Shown piece by piece: positions 35,892-46,961 of a stretch of DNA of 64,000 nt. The notes under the pieces were generated by a model. That model made no database searches and was not told the DNA's origin. It saw only the letters and a program-made list of their open reading frames with translations. Origin of the DNA: Rhea pennata (Eukaryota > Chordata > Aves > Rheiformes > Rheidae); NCBI RefSeq assembly GCF_028389875.1, contig NC_084678.1:12182899-12246898 (forward strand), in the 5' to 3' direction. The number at the start of each line of letters is the position of its first letter. Within the stretch, counting starts at the first letter, position 1. The position numbers were made by a program, and so were the translations under genes.

Positions 35892-38800
35892 CATCGATGG
35901 CTCCTTTGAGAGCTTTCCCTGCTGTAGGCAGTCTCGGCTCCGCTGAAGTTCTCCCTAAAATGCGCAGTGCGACGCCTACGTGCTGCACTTACGCTACAGT
36001 AAATGACATGGCACCTCTTAATCAATTGTTGCCTTTTTATTAGCTTAAATGCTTTTAAAAATCACAGAAACTTAAGCATTATTTGTTGTATTAAACTGTC
36101 GTAAAATACAGTATACAAGAAGATGCATACAAGAGGGATTTTTTTTTAAACCAACTTTTGCAGGAATGTACATGACAGCTATCTGCATATAAACCAGAAC
36201 CTTTTTAGAGCTGGGAGATGCACTTTTGGCTGCCCGGAGACATATCTGTATGATCACCTTAGTTTTGGGGACCTTTGTACTATTAGAGGTGTTGCACACG
36301 TGGTAGTATGATGTGTTTGGGGACCAGATGTTTAAGAGTTCATAATTAGTCAGGACTGGAGTTGAGTGAGTTAGTGTATGAGCTGGATTATCAGCTAGTA
36401 GCATTATTACTAGTTTAGCTTTCAAAGCCAACTGTTATTAAATTAAACTGCTTTGCTTTGGTTGTCTTTTCCCTAGTTTTCATACTTCCAACATAAAAGG
36501 AGACTGTAGTTTTAAAACTGATGGGAAACTTAGCAGCTATTTTAAGTGTGGGTCCTGCTACTGTTCTTCCCTTTCCAGGTCAGAATAAATGCCATCAGCC
36601 AGCCAGTTGTACTGGTTTCAGCAGACAGATGCTTCTGTCTTCATTGTGTGCTTTCTTCCATGTGCAGGTGGAACAGGCTATGTAGAATCTACAACAGGTT
36701 GGAGACCCTTCAGGAGACAGACTCATGACAACGTGCCACTGGAGTGGTGCACCATAGCGTATCACAGTTACAGACATTATGGATTAAAGTGACAGCAATC
36801 TGTCTGCACTGCCACAGGTATGTCCTGCTTGACAAGACAGCAGAAGCTCGCACAGCATAGGATCAGAATTAGGCTTCAGATGCGTATTTCAGCTTGATCG
36901 GACTAGTTCCTCAAATGCAAAGCGTAACTCCATGTATTTGTACAATTTACTCACTTCTGAAATAGGAATAGTGCTACATAAGGTAAAAGAAATTACTAGT
37001 GTTTAGGACTTAGGGTAAAGCAGTATGAGATTCAGACAGTATCACAAAGGGGGCCATGAGCCCCTGGAACACTTCCCTGTTGATAGAGTAATTCCAAATG
37101 TTTGTGCTCTATCAGCTCTGCAAATACTTTTTGATGCAGTGCATAAAGGATACAATACTGGTCGACATTAGCTTTGTAAAGAAAGAGGTTTTCTTCTGTT
37201 GACTAATTATCCAGTGAATATATTCAGCTTGAAGAGACACTTTAATAATTTAGCAGGCATGTGCTAGGTAATATAGGAGCTTTTGTCTTACTAGCGGCAT
37301 AGATCTTGAATCAGGTGTAACCCAATCTCTGGCTTTCTGTATTCAAGGAAGTGTTTCGTATAGCTCCTGTATCAAGTGCCACTGAAGAGCACTCCTAGAT
37401 AAAAGATTAAGGTAATGCCCTAGCTCTGCATATGGAAAGTTTACCCTTTACTGTCCAGTATATCTTTGTAGGCAGTAAGTGCTTCACAACATGAGATATG
37501 TATATGTTAAGATCCAATTATGAGTTTGTTGCAAGAATAGAAAAATACTGAAAATTGTCTGTTAAATATTTGGTAGGCTAAGCCTCTCTCTCCTTCCTAC
37601 TTTTAACTTTATGTGGTATTATTAAAGGGATTGCAGTTTGATGCTGAACACTTTCAGTCTTTAATGTTTTTAAATGCAAATCATTAGTAAAGCTTTCATT
37701 AGCTGGACCAGATGAGGAGAATGGTAATATTTAGTTACTGAGAACACTATGTAATCAAAACTCAAGTAACAGACAAGAAGTAACCTTCTTAAGGTTTGAA
37801 GAAAACCCTTAAGGTATTTAAATCACTGTTAATGCCCTCTTTTTGAAAAAGTATAAGCTCAAATAGTCTCTTCTGAACCACTGTCAGCTGGTTCAAGCCA
37901 TTCCTCTCTGCTAGCCAACCATATATCAACTAAATAACTAAGCTGCAGCAAAAGGAAATGCATTTTGTTTAGAATAGGCCATAATTACTGTATTTGGTGA
38001 AGTATAGACAGAATACAGTAACTCAAGTTGGAATCAATCTAAGAGGTATACCTGCTATAGAAAGGACTGTTTCTTCTCATATGACTAAAACCAGAATTAA
38101 AATATAATCTTTTTCTTTGGAAGGACAGCTGTCTACCATGCTCCTGCTGCAACTAAGACTGGGACTCGAAAGGACAGATATCACTTACTTAGAGGTAACT
38201 GCTTTTTCCAGGCTTCTGACTATTTTGGATATCTCCTTCTATTTAATGTTTGTTCGTGGTCTAGAGTAACAGAGTTACAGACTGAATTAGTTGTTTATGA
38301 ATTAACGTTTAATTTGCAGAACAGTACTTACATGTTTGTAAAGAACAACTCTTGTTGAAAGTTGTCAGACTTCAAACATTAATGTTTAGCATTTCAGAGA
38401 GGCATTCACTGAGTTGCAACAGCTCCTCACAAAAACACAGAAAATGGGAGATGTCTGTTGAAAGGGAACAGCTTAGCAAAGCTTTTTTCATTGAACTTTT
38501 CTACTGCCAAGCTTTTGTTGGACCACAGGGCTGTGTGATGCAGTGTGAGTCATTCTCTAATGCTGACCTATGTCTGTCACCACAATGGCTTGTGTCACCC
38601 AGTTTATCACCTGAGCAGCTTTCTTTGGTGGTCCTACCAGCAGCAGTGAGGAAATTAAAGAGAAGGTGCTATACTGAACTACACTGAAATATTTTGAATA
38701 TGGCTTGGGCCAGAGAAAAGATCTGCAATGGTTACTTTCCTATCCTGGAGTCATCTGAGAACCTACTCACTACTATATCATGCTTAGTAGGCCTCCTTAT

Positions 38801-41800
38801 CTTTCTGGGCAGTGCTGTCAAAGCTGCCCCTTTTGGTAAGGAAACAGGAGAGCTGGCTTTTCTTCTTATAGGCTGATGATAATTTCGTTTGAGGTAGGAC
38901 TGGCCTCTGTACCTCAGGCTGGCAAAAAGGGACACCATGCTCCAGGAAGGGAAATGAAGTTTCTGGTTCAGTACCAACTTCAGTACCCATATGCTTTACT
39001 CATGAGCTAGAGTTTACTTTAAAAATACAGATTAACCGATCTATCAATCTTTGTCTCTTTCTCTGTCTTCCTGTGTGTAACATATACCATCCTTATCATC
39101 ATAGGCTCTTCTCTATGTGCTTATCCACTAATTTAAAACACGATGCATTAAGTGGTTAATGTGATTTAGCAGGAAATGGCCTGCATGTATTTCAGTTCTG
39201 AGGTCACTGTCCCCTTTCCAGTGCTGGGCATTGTGTTCCTGTTAATTACTTGTTGAGCTATCGAAGGGTTTTCCCCATCCGCAGCAACTGCAATGCTTCA
39301 GCCGATTAGATGCAGGTGTTGTAGTATTAGGAGCTGTGTGGCATCCGCCAAGTGAGCTCTGACCCTCTGCACACTGTGACAGTTCTGCCCTTTAGTGGCT
39401 GTATGATGAGCAAGATTTTTGAAACGGGCACACTCCAAGCTCTTCAAGACTATGGCAATTTCTATAGAAGCTGGGGTCATTTCACCCAAATTCAAGTCCA
39501 AGTAATGGTTTTTCTTTTCTAATTTCCTCTCCAAGCTCCATGGACATAGTGGAACCTTGTATGGAATTTCAGTACATTGTTTTAGTGTCTGCACAGTTCA
39601 CTGGTATTCATATAACTTGGAGAGTCACCAGTCTGCAATGAAACTTCGCTGGCTTGCATTTGAAAAGAGAAGACATGATAAGGAGAGAGCTCTAAGAGAC
39701 TCACTTGGGGAATTTCAACAAACTACATAAGCTAAGGAGCCATCTTCTACAAGTCTGAGGTCCAGACCTTGTGTCAGCAATGATTTTCCTCTGCCAGCGG
39801 TCCACCAGATGAGTCCTGAACACCAGCTTGCTTGCCACTAGCTCAGCAAGACAAATTTGCCTTTTCTCAACTGGCCACGTCCCAGCAAAGAATACACTAC
39901 TGAATGGGCCACTTTCCTTTTCTTGCCACCTTGCATCATTTTGGCCAAGAATACGTTATCAAAACAAATGCTTTATGACCCCCAGTCAGGGTCTCGACCA
40001 TGGTTTCAGTGCACAGGGAATCTATTGCATGCACACTCAGTGCAAAAGCATTTGGAGAAGAAAGCACGAAGCTGCTGTCTTACAGCTGAGTCCAGACTGT
40101 GAGAAACTGGTAGGCAGTGGTGCTGGTGCTGGTAAGAGTCTTATTGCCACAGGTCTCTTCTGGTAAACGAGTCTGAAGGAGGCACTGACAGTGGCAGGAA
40201 CCAGCAGCAGAAGTTGTATGTGGTTTATCACCCAGTGGATTTTGATTCCTAGCATTGTCTGGTAATTCTGGGAAGTGCAGGACCAGAATAGGGAGAAAGA
40301 CATGGCATGCTCTGGACACATGCCATCAATGAAGAACAAAGCACAACGTTCCTGATTACAGTAGTTCTCCTTACTGGTAGTTGAGGGTGTGTGAGGAATG
40401 TGATAGCACAACCTCTCAATTTAGGGGCATTATTTCTCCTATGCCTCTATTTCAGTCCAGCCCTACATCCAAGGCCTGCATTGCAGTTTTGCCTTCCTGT
40501 GTCAAGTTCCCCCATGCAGTTATGAGCTTTGTTATTTCTCCCCTTATCATATATTTTACATTCAGGGAATTTTGTTATCCATTACTATGATTCTATTTGT
40601 CCTTCGTCTTGGCACAGACACACAACATCTCGTCCTCCCATTTGATGTCCCTGTGCAAGATGAATGGTTTGGAGACAAGAACTAATCTTTTAATGACATT
40701 TGCTGTCACTGTTCCATCTCTAAAATGTGTTTATGAGCCAGTAGAGCGAGAGAGTCAGACATCCCATTTGTAGGCACTTGCACCTCTCAGTCCCAAAGTT
40801 AGCTTTTCAGTATCCATGTGGCATCCTGTTATGTTCTTTTACTGCAAGTTATTTATATCATTTAAACAGGTCATTCTGTGACTGCTGGAGCTAATGGTCT
40901 GGTTCCCTCTGGACTTTTGTCTTGTGGCTGATTAAGGAGGAGGTGACTCAAAACTTCAAAACTGAAGTTTTTTTCCATGGCTGGGTCATTATTGCGAGAG
41001 TTTATCCTTTCAGATTTTCTGTTCTTTTGCAATGTAAGTACTCACACTATAGTTGTTCTTAGAGTCAGGCTTCCTGTTTCTCTCTTCCGGGACTTATTTT
41101 TATGAAACTTACAGGAATTTGAATACCTTTGAAACTGCAACCTGAAGTCAAATTTTGTCAAAATATATAACCTAATTCTAAAGTTATTAGGACACACAAA
41201 ACCAAGCAATTATGATCATAAAGACCTTGCATCCATAGGGAAATCAAGCTAACAAGAAGCATGAAAGATAATCATCTTCCTCCCATTCACACTCTACTGT
41301 GAGACTCAGCATTTGAAATTTTTGCATGAATAATGTCTTTTGTCCTTCATTTTGAATCTTAATTATATCTAATGCTTCAGCGCTGGCAGGCAGAGACTAT
41401 CCTGAGGTGAGAACGGGTTACGGTGCTTTCATGACCTGCAGTGGTCGTTCTGTAGATCACCTGGTAATATTAGCTCTAAAGGATCTCCAAGCAGAGCAAA
41501 GAGACTCTCAGATCAGATTCTTACTCATCTTTGTCCATATGCAATAGAGAACCTGTATTTATTTACAGGAGGAAGAGGCTGGTTTTGGCATCTATTATCT
41601 ACCTCATGTTGACAACTGGCTTTTCATAAAGCATACATAGCCACTGAGACAGAAAACTTTTTGGACAGGATCATGTTTGTTTTGTGTTAGTACAAATCTG
41701 ATCCAAATGAATGGGATTTGAACCGATGACCAGTGCTCTTATCCCCTCACTATATAGAAAATGGTAGTTGGTTGTGGTTGCCATCGGTGAGGCCCTGCCT

Positions 41801-44800
41801 AACAGAGTACCATGAATAGAGAGGCTGTAGGTTGACAACAAAGCTTAAAGATTGTGTGCTTCTGACAATGAATGTTCTCTAGCAGGCGTAAGATGTCAAT
41901 GTAACTCACGTAGCCAAAAAAGGAAATGGAGCTTACTCAGCATCGCCAGTTCTGAAGTATCTCAGAAGATAAAATAATCCTATTGGAAGATTCCTACTGA
42001 AGCAGAAGCCTGTTCAAAGAGCAGTCCTGATTAGGAACATCTTCTATTCAAGTATTTTGCTAAAAATGACTGAAGAAAGAAGGATTTTTATTTTTTAATT
42101 CTTGTTACAGCAGCAGCTCTGAGTTAAGCAATGGTCATGGTGTGTTCAGGGCATCAAAGCAGAAAATCTCAGACAAAGGGCCCGGATGCAGAATTTCCTG
42201 CTCTAACCTAAACCAAATGCCACTGAATGCAGCTTCCCTCAAGATCTCCCAGCTATGCTACTGTTTGCAGCCTAGCTGGTGGCCAGCATCCAGACTGAGC
42301 ATTAGTAAAACTAACAAACCAAACAGTTCCCACAGTAAGTCCCTTGCTCTTCAGCTAACTTACTTAACTGCAAAGCATCCACAAGGGACGTTTCTTCCAC
42401 TGTTGTTGCAATAACCAGTGAGTGGATATCCATGACAAAACCCAAGGGTACTGCCCTACAGCAATGAAGTCTTGGCTAAACAGCAGCAGAAATCGAAAGA
42501 GGTCAGAGCTCCACAGTAGCCCTGACCTGTTTTAAAAATAAAGCTCATCAATTTCATAAGAAATCAAGGAAGTTCTTCAATGCCTTTCAACTCAGACCTG
42601 TGATGTTGCAACACAGTTATCTCAAAGACACCGAAGGAAGAAGGGGAACTGCTCAGAAAAGCATACAAGGGCAGCACCACAGAGCTTCACCCACATTCAT
42701 TCTACTCTTCCCTGTCAAAGGTGGGACAAGAACAGCAAAGATTTTATGGCTTTACAGAATGCAAGGAACAAGGCCAGATTTTCCCCTGTAGTGAATTTGC
42801 TAGTCTTTACCCTTCTCTGTCCTATTCTTGTGCTCCCAAAGATAGAGCTGCCATAATTTTTCTTTTCTTTAGACAGGGACCATTTCTATGTGACTTTGTA
42901 CCTAGTTGGGTTGGTCCTGTAGTACCTCCTCTAAAATTTTTGACAGAATCCAGGACACTTGGTAATCTGCAACTGCTAGATCTCAGCTCCTGGATAACGT
43001 AGCTCAAGTCCACCAAAAGGAGCCTTTGTGTATCAGTTTTACATAAGCTTCAGGGAATACATTAACATATAAGTAAAAAGCCAGTGAGTTCTCTTTACTA
43101 TGTTGAATTACTGTCAATTATCTTCCTAATCTGTATTGGAATAGGATGCTCTGGATTTGCAATACAAATCACATATGTGATTAACTTTCTTAACATCTTA
43201 ACTTTCTACATCTCATCATTTTCCCTGTTTTTTGCTCAGTTCACCTCCTCATTGATTGACAAGTATAGTTTCATTTCTTCATAACTACAAAGAAGTGCAT
43301 ATAGTTGCACAATAGCATGTATCAGATCTGTGTTGCTGTCTTCCACCCCCCCCTTTTTTTTTTTTTTCAATTTTCTCTTATCTTTGTGCTAACAATTGTC
43401 CAGCATTTCCCAAGGCAGCAGCTTAGTCATGTCTTTCTCTGCAGAAGGTCTCTGACTAGAGAAACTTGAAACACTCTTCTCAAGTAATCTTCTCATCATA
43501 GTGAAAGCACAGGAAGGTGTCAGCAAATTAGCTCTGCTAAGCTCCTGCACTTTTGGTGGGATGGTTGGATTTAATCTGTTGGTGTTTGGAAAAGCTGACT
43601 GCTCAGCCTAGTATTTTTTTCTCATTCTTAACTCGCAAAAGTTACCCTTAGTCCCTTTGTCTTTTCCCCTCTGTGTTTGTGGTAACCAGTCATTAGAGCT
43701 TCTGCTTATAATAGCTGTACCTCAGGGCAGGAGATTTCATTTCCCATCTTGCTTTCTAGGGTGTGGCAAAACTAGCTCTCACTCCACGCAGCCATGGCAG
43801 TGGTGCTGTGGGATCTGAAATGTTCACTAAGTTGAGGTTTAACTCCAATTTTTTTGTTGTTGTTGTTCTGTGCTGTCTGCAAAAGAACTTCCATGCTTGC
43901 CTGCGGGAAAGAGGAGGAACTGGGATTCCTCCTTCAAGAGAGACGGAGCTGATGTTTGAAGAGGAAAAATGCATGTTATGTTTTCCTTCCCCGACCTATG
44001 CAGACATTGCATCTCAGTGAGAACTAAGATGCTTCTAGCAGGTTTTGAGAACTATGTGAACCTTCCTTTCTTGCAGGTGGCTCAAGCCTATTTGGATGAT
44101 TTGAATCTTTGCCATCATTTGGAGCAGAGTGAAGCTCTGTAAAAGGATAGTAACTGAAAGCCAACTGGATTGTAATTAGCTCAGGCATCACAGGAAGCAG
44201 CTGATGCATAGTTTGTGTTGGAAGTAAGACAGACAGAAGGATTATGACTCGGTGGTAAAGAGGCCCTGGCCTGGTGGCTGTATTCTGACCCAAAGGTGTT
44301 TTCTAGGCTTGCTGCTGTGACGGGCCAGGGATAGCTAGTGCTTGCACATACACACATCACTACATAAAACACAAAGGAGATTCACACGTGACTTCTCTTT
44401 TGTCAGAGGGTGCTAATTTTGCAGTGGTGTTGGCATACTGCTGCCCCAGCAGTATAAGGGCTAACTCCATCTTTCTTCCACAGCAATCAGTGCAAACATG
44501 CCCTAGTCTTAAAGCATGATACTTTGGGAATGAAAAGCTTAACTGCTTTCCTTGGCATTTTTCTTTTTATGTAGTATAGAGTGCTTAGAGCTATAGAAGC
44601 AGTGCAAGAAAAATATTAATGAATAACCATGTAGCGCAGACATTAATGCATTCCTTTCCCTTGAAACAACTGGCTTTTCTCTGTGGGCTCTGTAAAAGAA
44701 AAATGTCTGCAGAGTCTGAATCCATTGTTTAGAAGCCAAAATAGATCTGAGATTTAGAAATTTCGCTGGCCTATATTGCTGAAATGTTACCACTGCATTT

Positions 44801-44810
44801 ATCATGTGTC

Positions 44811-44829
44811 AAAAAAAAAAAAAAAAAAA
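44811..44829. repeat. Poly(A) run
   Basis: 19 consecutive A in intergenic DNA. Confidence 0.9.
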
Positions 44830-46044
44830 GTCTTTTTTCTCTATCTCTCTGCCAAATGATAACCATGTAATGGCAAGATAAATTTAAGGGAAGGGATAGT
44901 TCTTGAGGTTCTGGCTTATGAATCTCTGGGTTATGGAGAACATGAATGAAAAGTGATTTCAATCACTCCCCACTTGGGGCTCTACAGACTCTGAGGAGGA
45001 GAAATTAGGGTTGCATTATCATTTGGGGGATCAGATATCAAGAAATGTTTAATAAGTTTTTATACTAAAATGTGTTGGTCATTAAGCCGCTGTTGCTCAC
45101 AAATTTCCATTAATGAACAATGTTCTGTAGTTTCATGGCCTTTGACTCTTCCATTTGCTACTAGGAAACAGACAAATAGCTACATATTTCCCAGTAATTT
45201 AGAAGTCCTGATAAGCACTAGTTCAGCTGGCAACACTGTTCTGAAAGGGTGAACTCTGACGCTCTAAGTAGCTTTTCAGCTTTTGTTTTCCTGCAGTTAT
45301 GAACAGAGAAACACATGAGCTGGAATACTGTAACTATACGCCTAGATTTGAGTCACTGCTTTTCCAGGTCAGGGCTGAAAACTGCAGGTCAGGTCAAAAG
45401 CACTTCACAGCCTCCCTTGTATGAACTGCTCACCGTTTAAAGGAACAAAATGCAAGAGGAGGTCGAGGGAGAGGGATCCCAGCACTGACCACCAGTGGGA
45501 AAGGGAACACACGCGCGATGAAACAGCACGGGTAGGTCCCACAGAGGCAGGCCGCACAAACGTCCTCGCTGTGAATACAGGTGAGATGCAGGCAGTGTAG
45601 GAACCTGCTGAACAAAGGTACTGTTGGACCTTTCATTATTCAGTGTGTAAACCCCTGGCGATTCCTCTTCCTTGCCTTGGTTAAAGACTACACCTTCCTC
45701 CTGCCTTGGCTTCTTAATGCGCCTTGGAGCCCAACGTGCCGCAAAGGTTGGCACGCCGCTTGATGACTTTGTTGTTGTGCCCGAACAGTTGCAGTTGAGA
45801 TTATTATGCAATTGGAAAGCGGGAAGGGGGGTGAAGGAAAACCCTCTGCTCAGGCGGTTTCCTTTGGCGGGCTCTGGCAAGAGGAGTCCCTCACCCCCTC
45901 CCTGTGCCCGCAGGGTTTGCAGGCGCTGCTCAGGAGCCGTCGGGACTTGTAGTCCGCGCCGAGCTGGGGCTGCCTGGAGGCCTGGCCGTGGGGGAGCCCG
46001 TCTTCACTGGGGTCTGCAGGGCCCACCTGGGGTCAGCTGTAGGC

Positions 46045-46372
46045 CAGGGGGTCCCGGCACCTGCAGGGAAGGGGGTCCCCGGTGCCCACGGGGGAAGGGG
46101 GTCCCCGGTGCCCACGGGGGAAGGGGGTCCGCAGTGCCTCTGGGGATAGCGGGTCCCGGTGCCTCAGGGGAAGAGGATCTCCAGTCCCCACGGGGGAAGG
46201 GGGTCTCCAGTGCCCGTGGGGAAGGGGGTCCCCAGTGCCCATAGAGAAGGGGTCCGCAGTGCCCGCGGGGATAGCGGGTCCCGGTGACGCAGGGGAAGGG
46301 GCCCCCAGTGCCGGTGGGAAGGGGGCCCCCCGGTGCCCGCGGGGAAGGGCGGGGTCCCCGGTGCCCGCGGGG
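46045..46372 (+). repeat. 25-bp GC-rich minisatellite upstream of RBM38
   Basis: About 13 imperfect units of 23-29 bases (mostly 24-26), each with a GGGGTCCCC-like core followed by GGTGCCC and a G run. Cores lie at 46051, 46075, 46101, 46127, 46153, 46176, 46203, 46228, 46252, 46278, 46301, 46325 and 46354. A variant with GGGGATAGCGGGTCCCGGTG occurs at 46142 and again 125 bases later at 46267, indicating a five-unit higher-order period. The long open frames across it (up to 300 codons) are products of GC-rich repeats without stops. Confidence 0.85.
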
Positions 46373-46793
46373 GCCGGCGCGGCGCGGCGCGGCGCGGCCC
46401 GGACTACGCGCCCCGAGCGCCCCTGCGCGGCGGCGCGGGGCGGGTCCGCGCGGCGGCGCGGGGCGGCGCGGGGCGGGGCGGGCGCGGCCCTACAAAGGCG
46501 GCGGCGGCGGCGCGCGGCCGCTACTCACCGGCACCGGCGGGAGGGCGCGGGCGCGGCGCCGCCGCCCGCGCTGCGTGGGCACAGAGCGCGCCGCGGGCCC
46601 GCCGCGCAGCGGCATGCCCCCGCGGTAGCCCCGCGGCTCCCGCCCGGCTCTTCTCTCGCCTCCGGCGTTTTCGGGTGCGGGGCGGGGGCAGGGGTCTCCC
46701 GCCGCCGCCGGTGGCGGAGGCTCCCCCCGTCCCCCGCGCGCCCGGCGGGGTGGATGCTGGTTGCGGCGGGCGCCCGCCGCCGCGCCCGGCACC

Positions 46794-46961
46794 ATGCACA
46801 CGGTGCAGAAGGACACCACCTTCACCAAGATCTTCGTCGGGGGGCTGCCCTACCACACCACCGACTCCTCCCTCAGGAAGTACTTCGAGGTCTTCGGGGA
46901 CATCGAGGAGGCGGTCGTGATCACGGACCGGCAGACCGGCAAATCCCGGGGATATGGTTTT
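46794..46961 (+). CDS. RBM38: RBM38 exon 1 coding part
   Basis: Residues 1-56: [20 protein letters not shown] to TGKSRGYGF. It carries RNP2 and most of RNP1. The ATG context is gcaccATGc; donor gtaagt. High GC content is typical of the surrounding island. Confidence 0.97.

Larger units (their letters stand above)
32971..45850. other. Intergenic region between RAE1 and RBM38
   Basis: About 12.9 kb with no convincing coding exon. The longest open frames (119 codons on the minus strand at 36072-36431; 124 codons on the minus strand at 40037-40411) have no recognisable domain or splice context. The only distinct internal signals are a CpG-rich patch with a CTCF-type motif near 35.9 kb and simple A/T tracts such as 44811-44829. 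Confidence 0.6.

Noticed and set aside
36072-36431. 119-codon minus-strand open frame next to the CTCF-like site
   Set aside because: No family recognised and located in AT-rich intergenic DNA; the length is within chance for a 64-kb window.
45437-45880. 147-codon minus-strand open frame just upstream of the RBM38 island
   Set aside because: No recognisable domain, overlaps other open frames on both strands, and has no splice or promoter support.
46610-46619. p53 half-site-like CGGCATGCCC in the RBM38 5' region
   Set aside because: One mismatch to the ten-base half-site and no second half-site adjacent. RBM38 is a known p53 target, but this sequence alone is not enough to call a response element.
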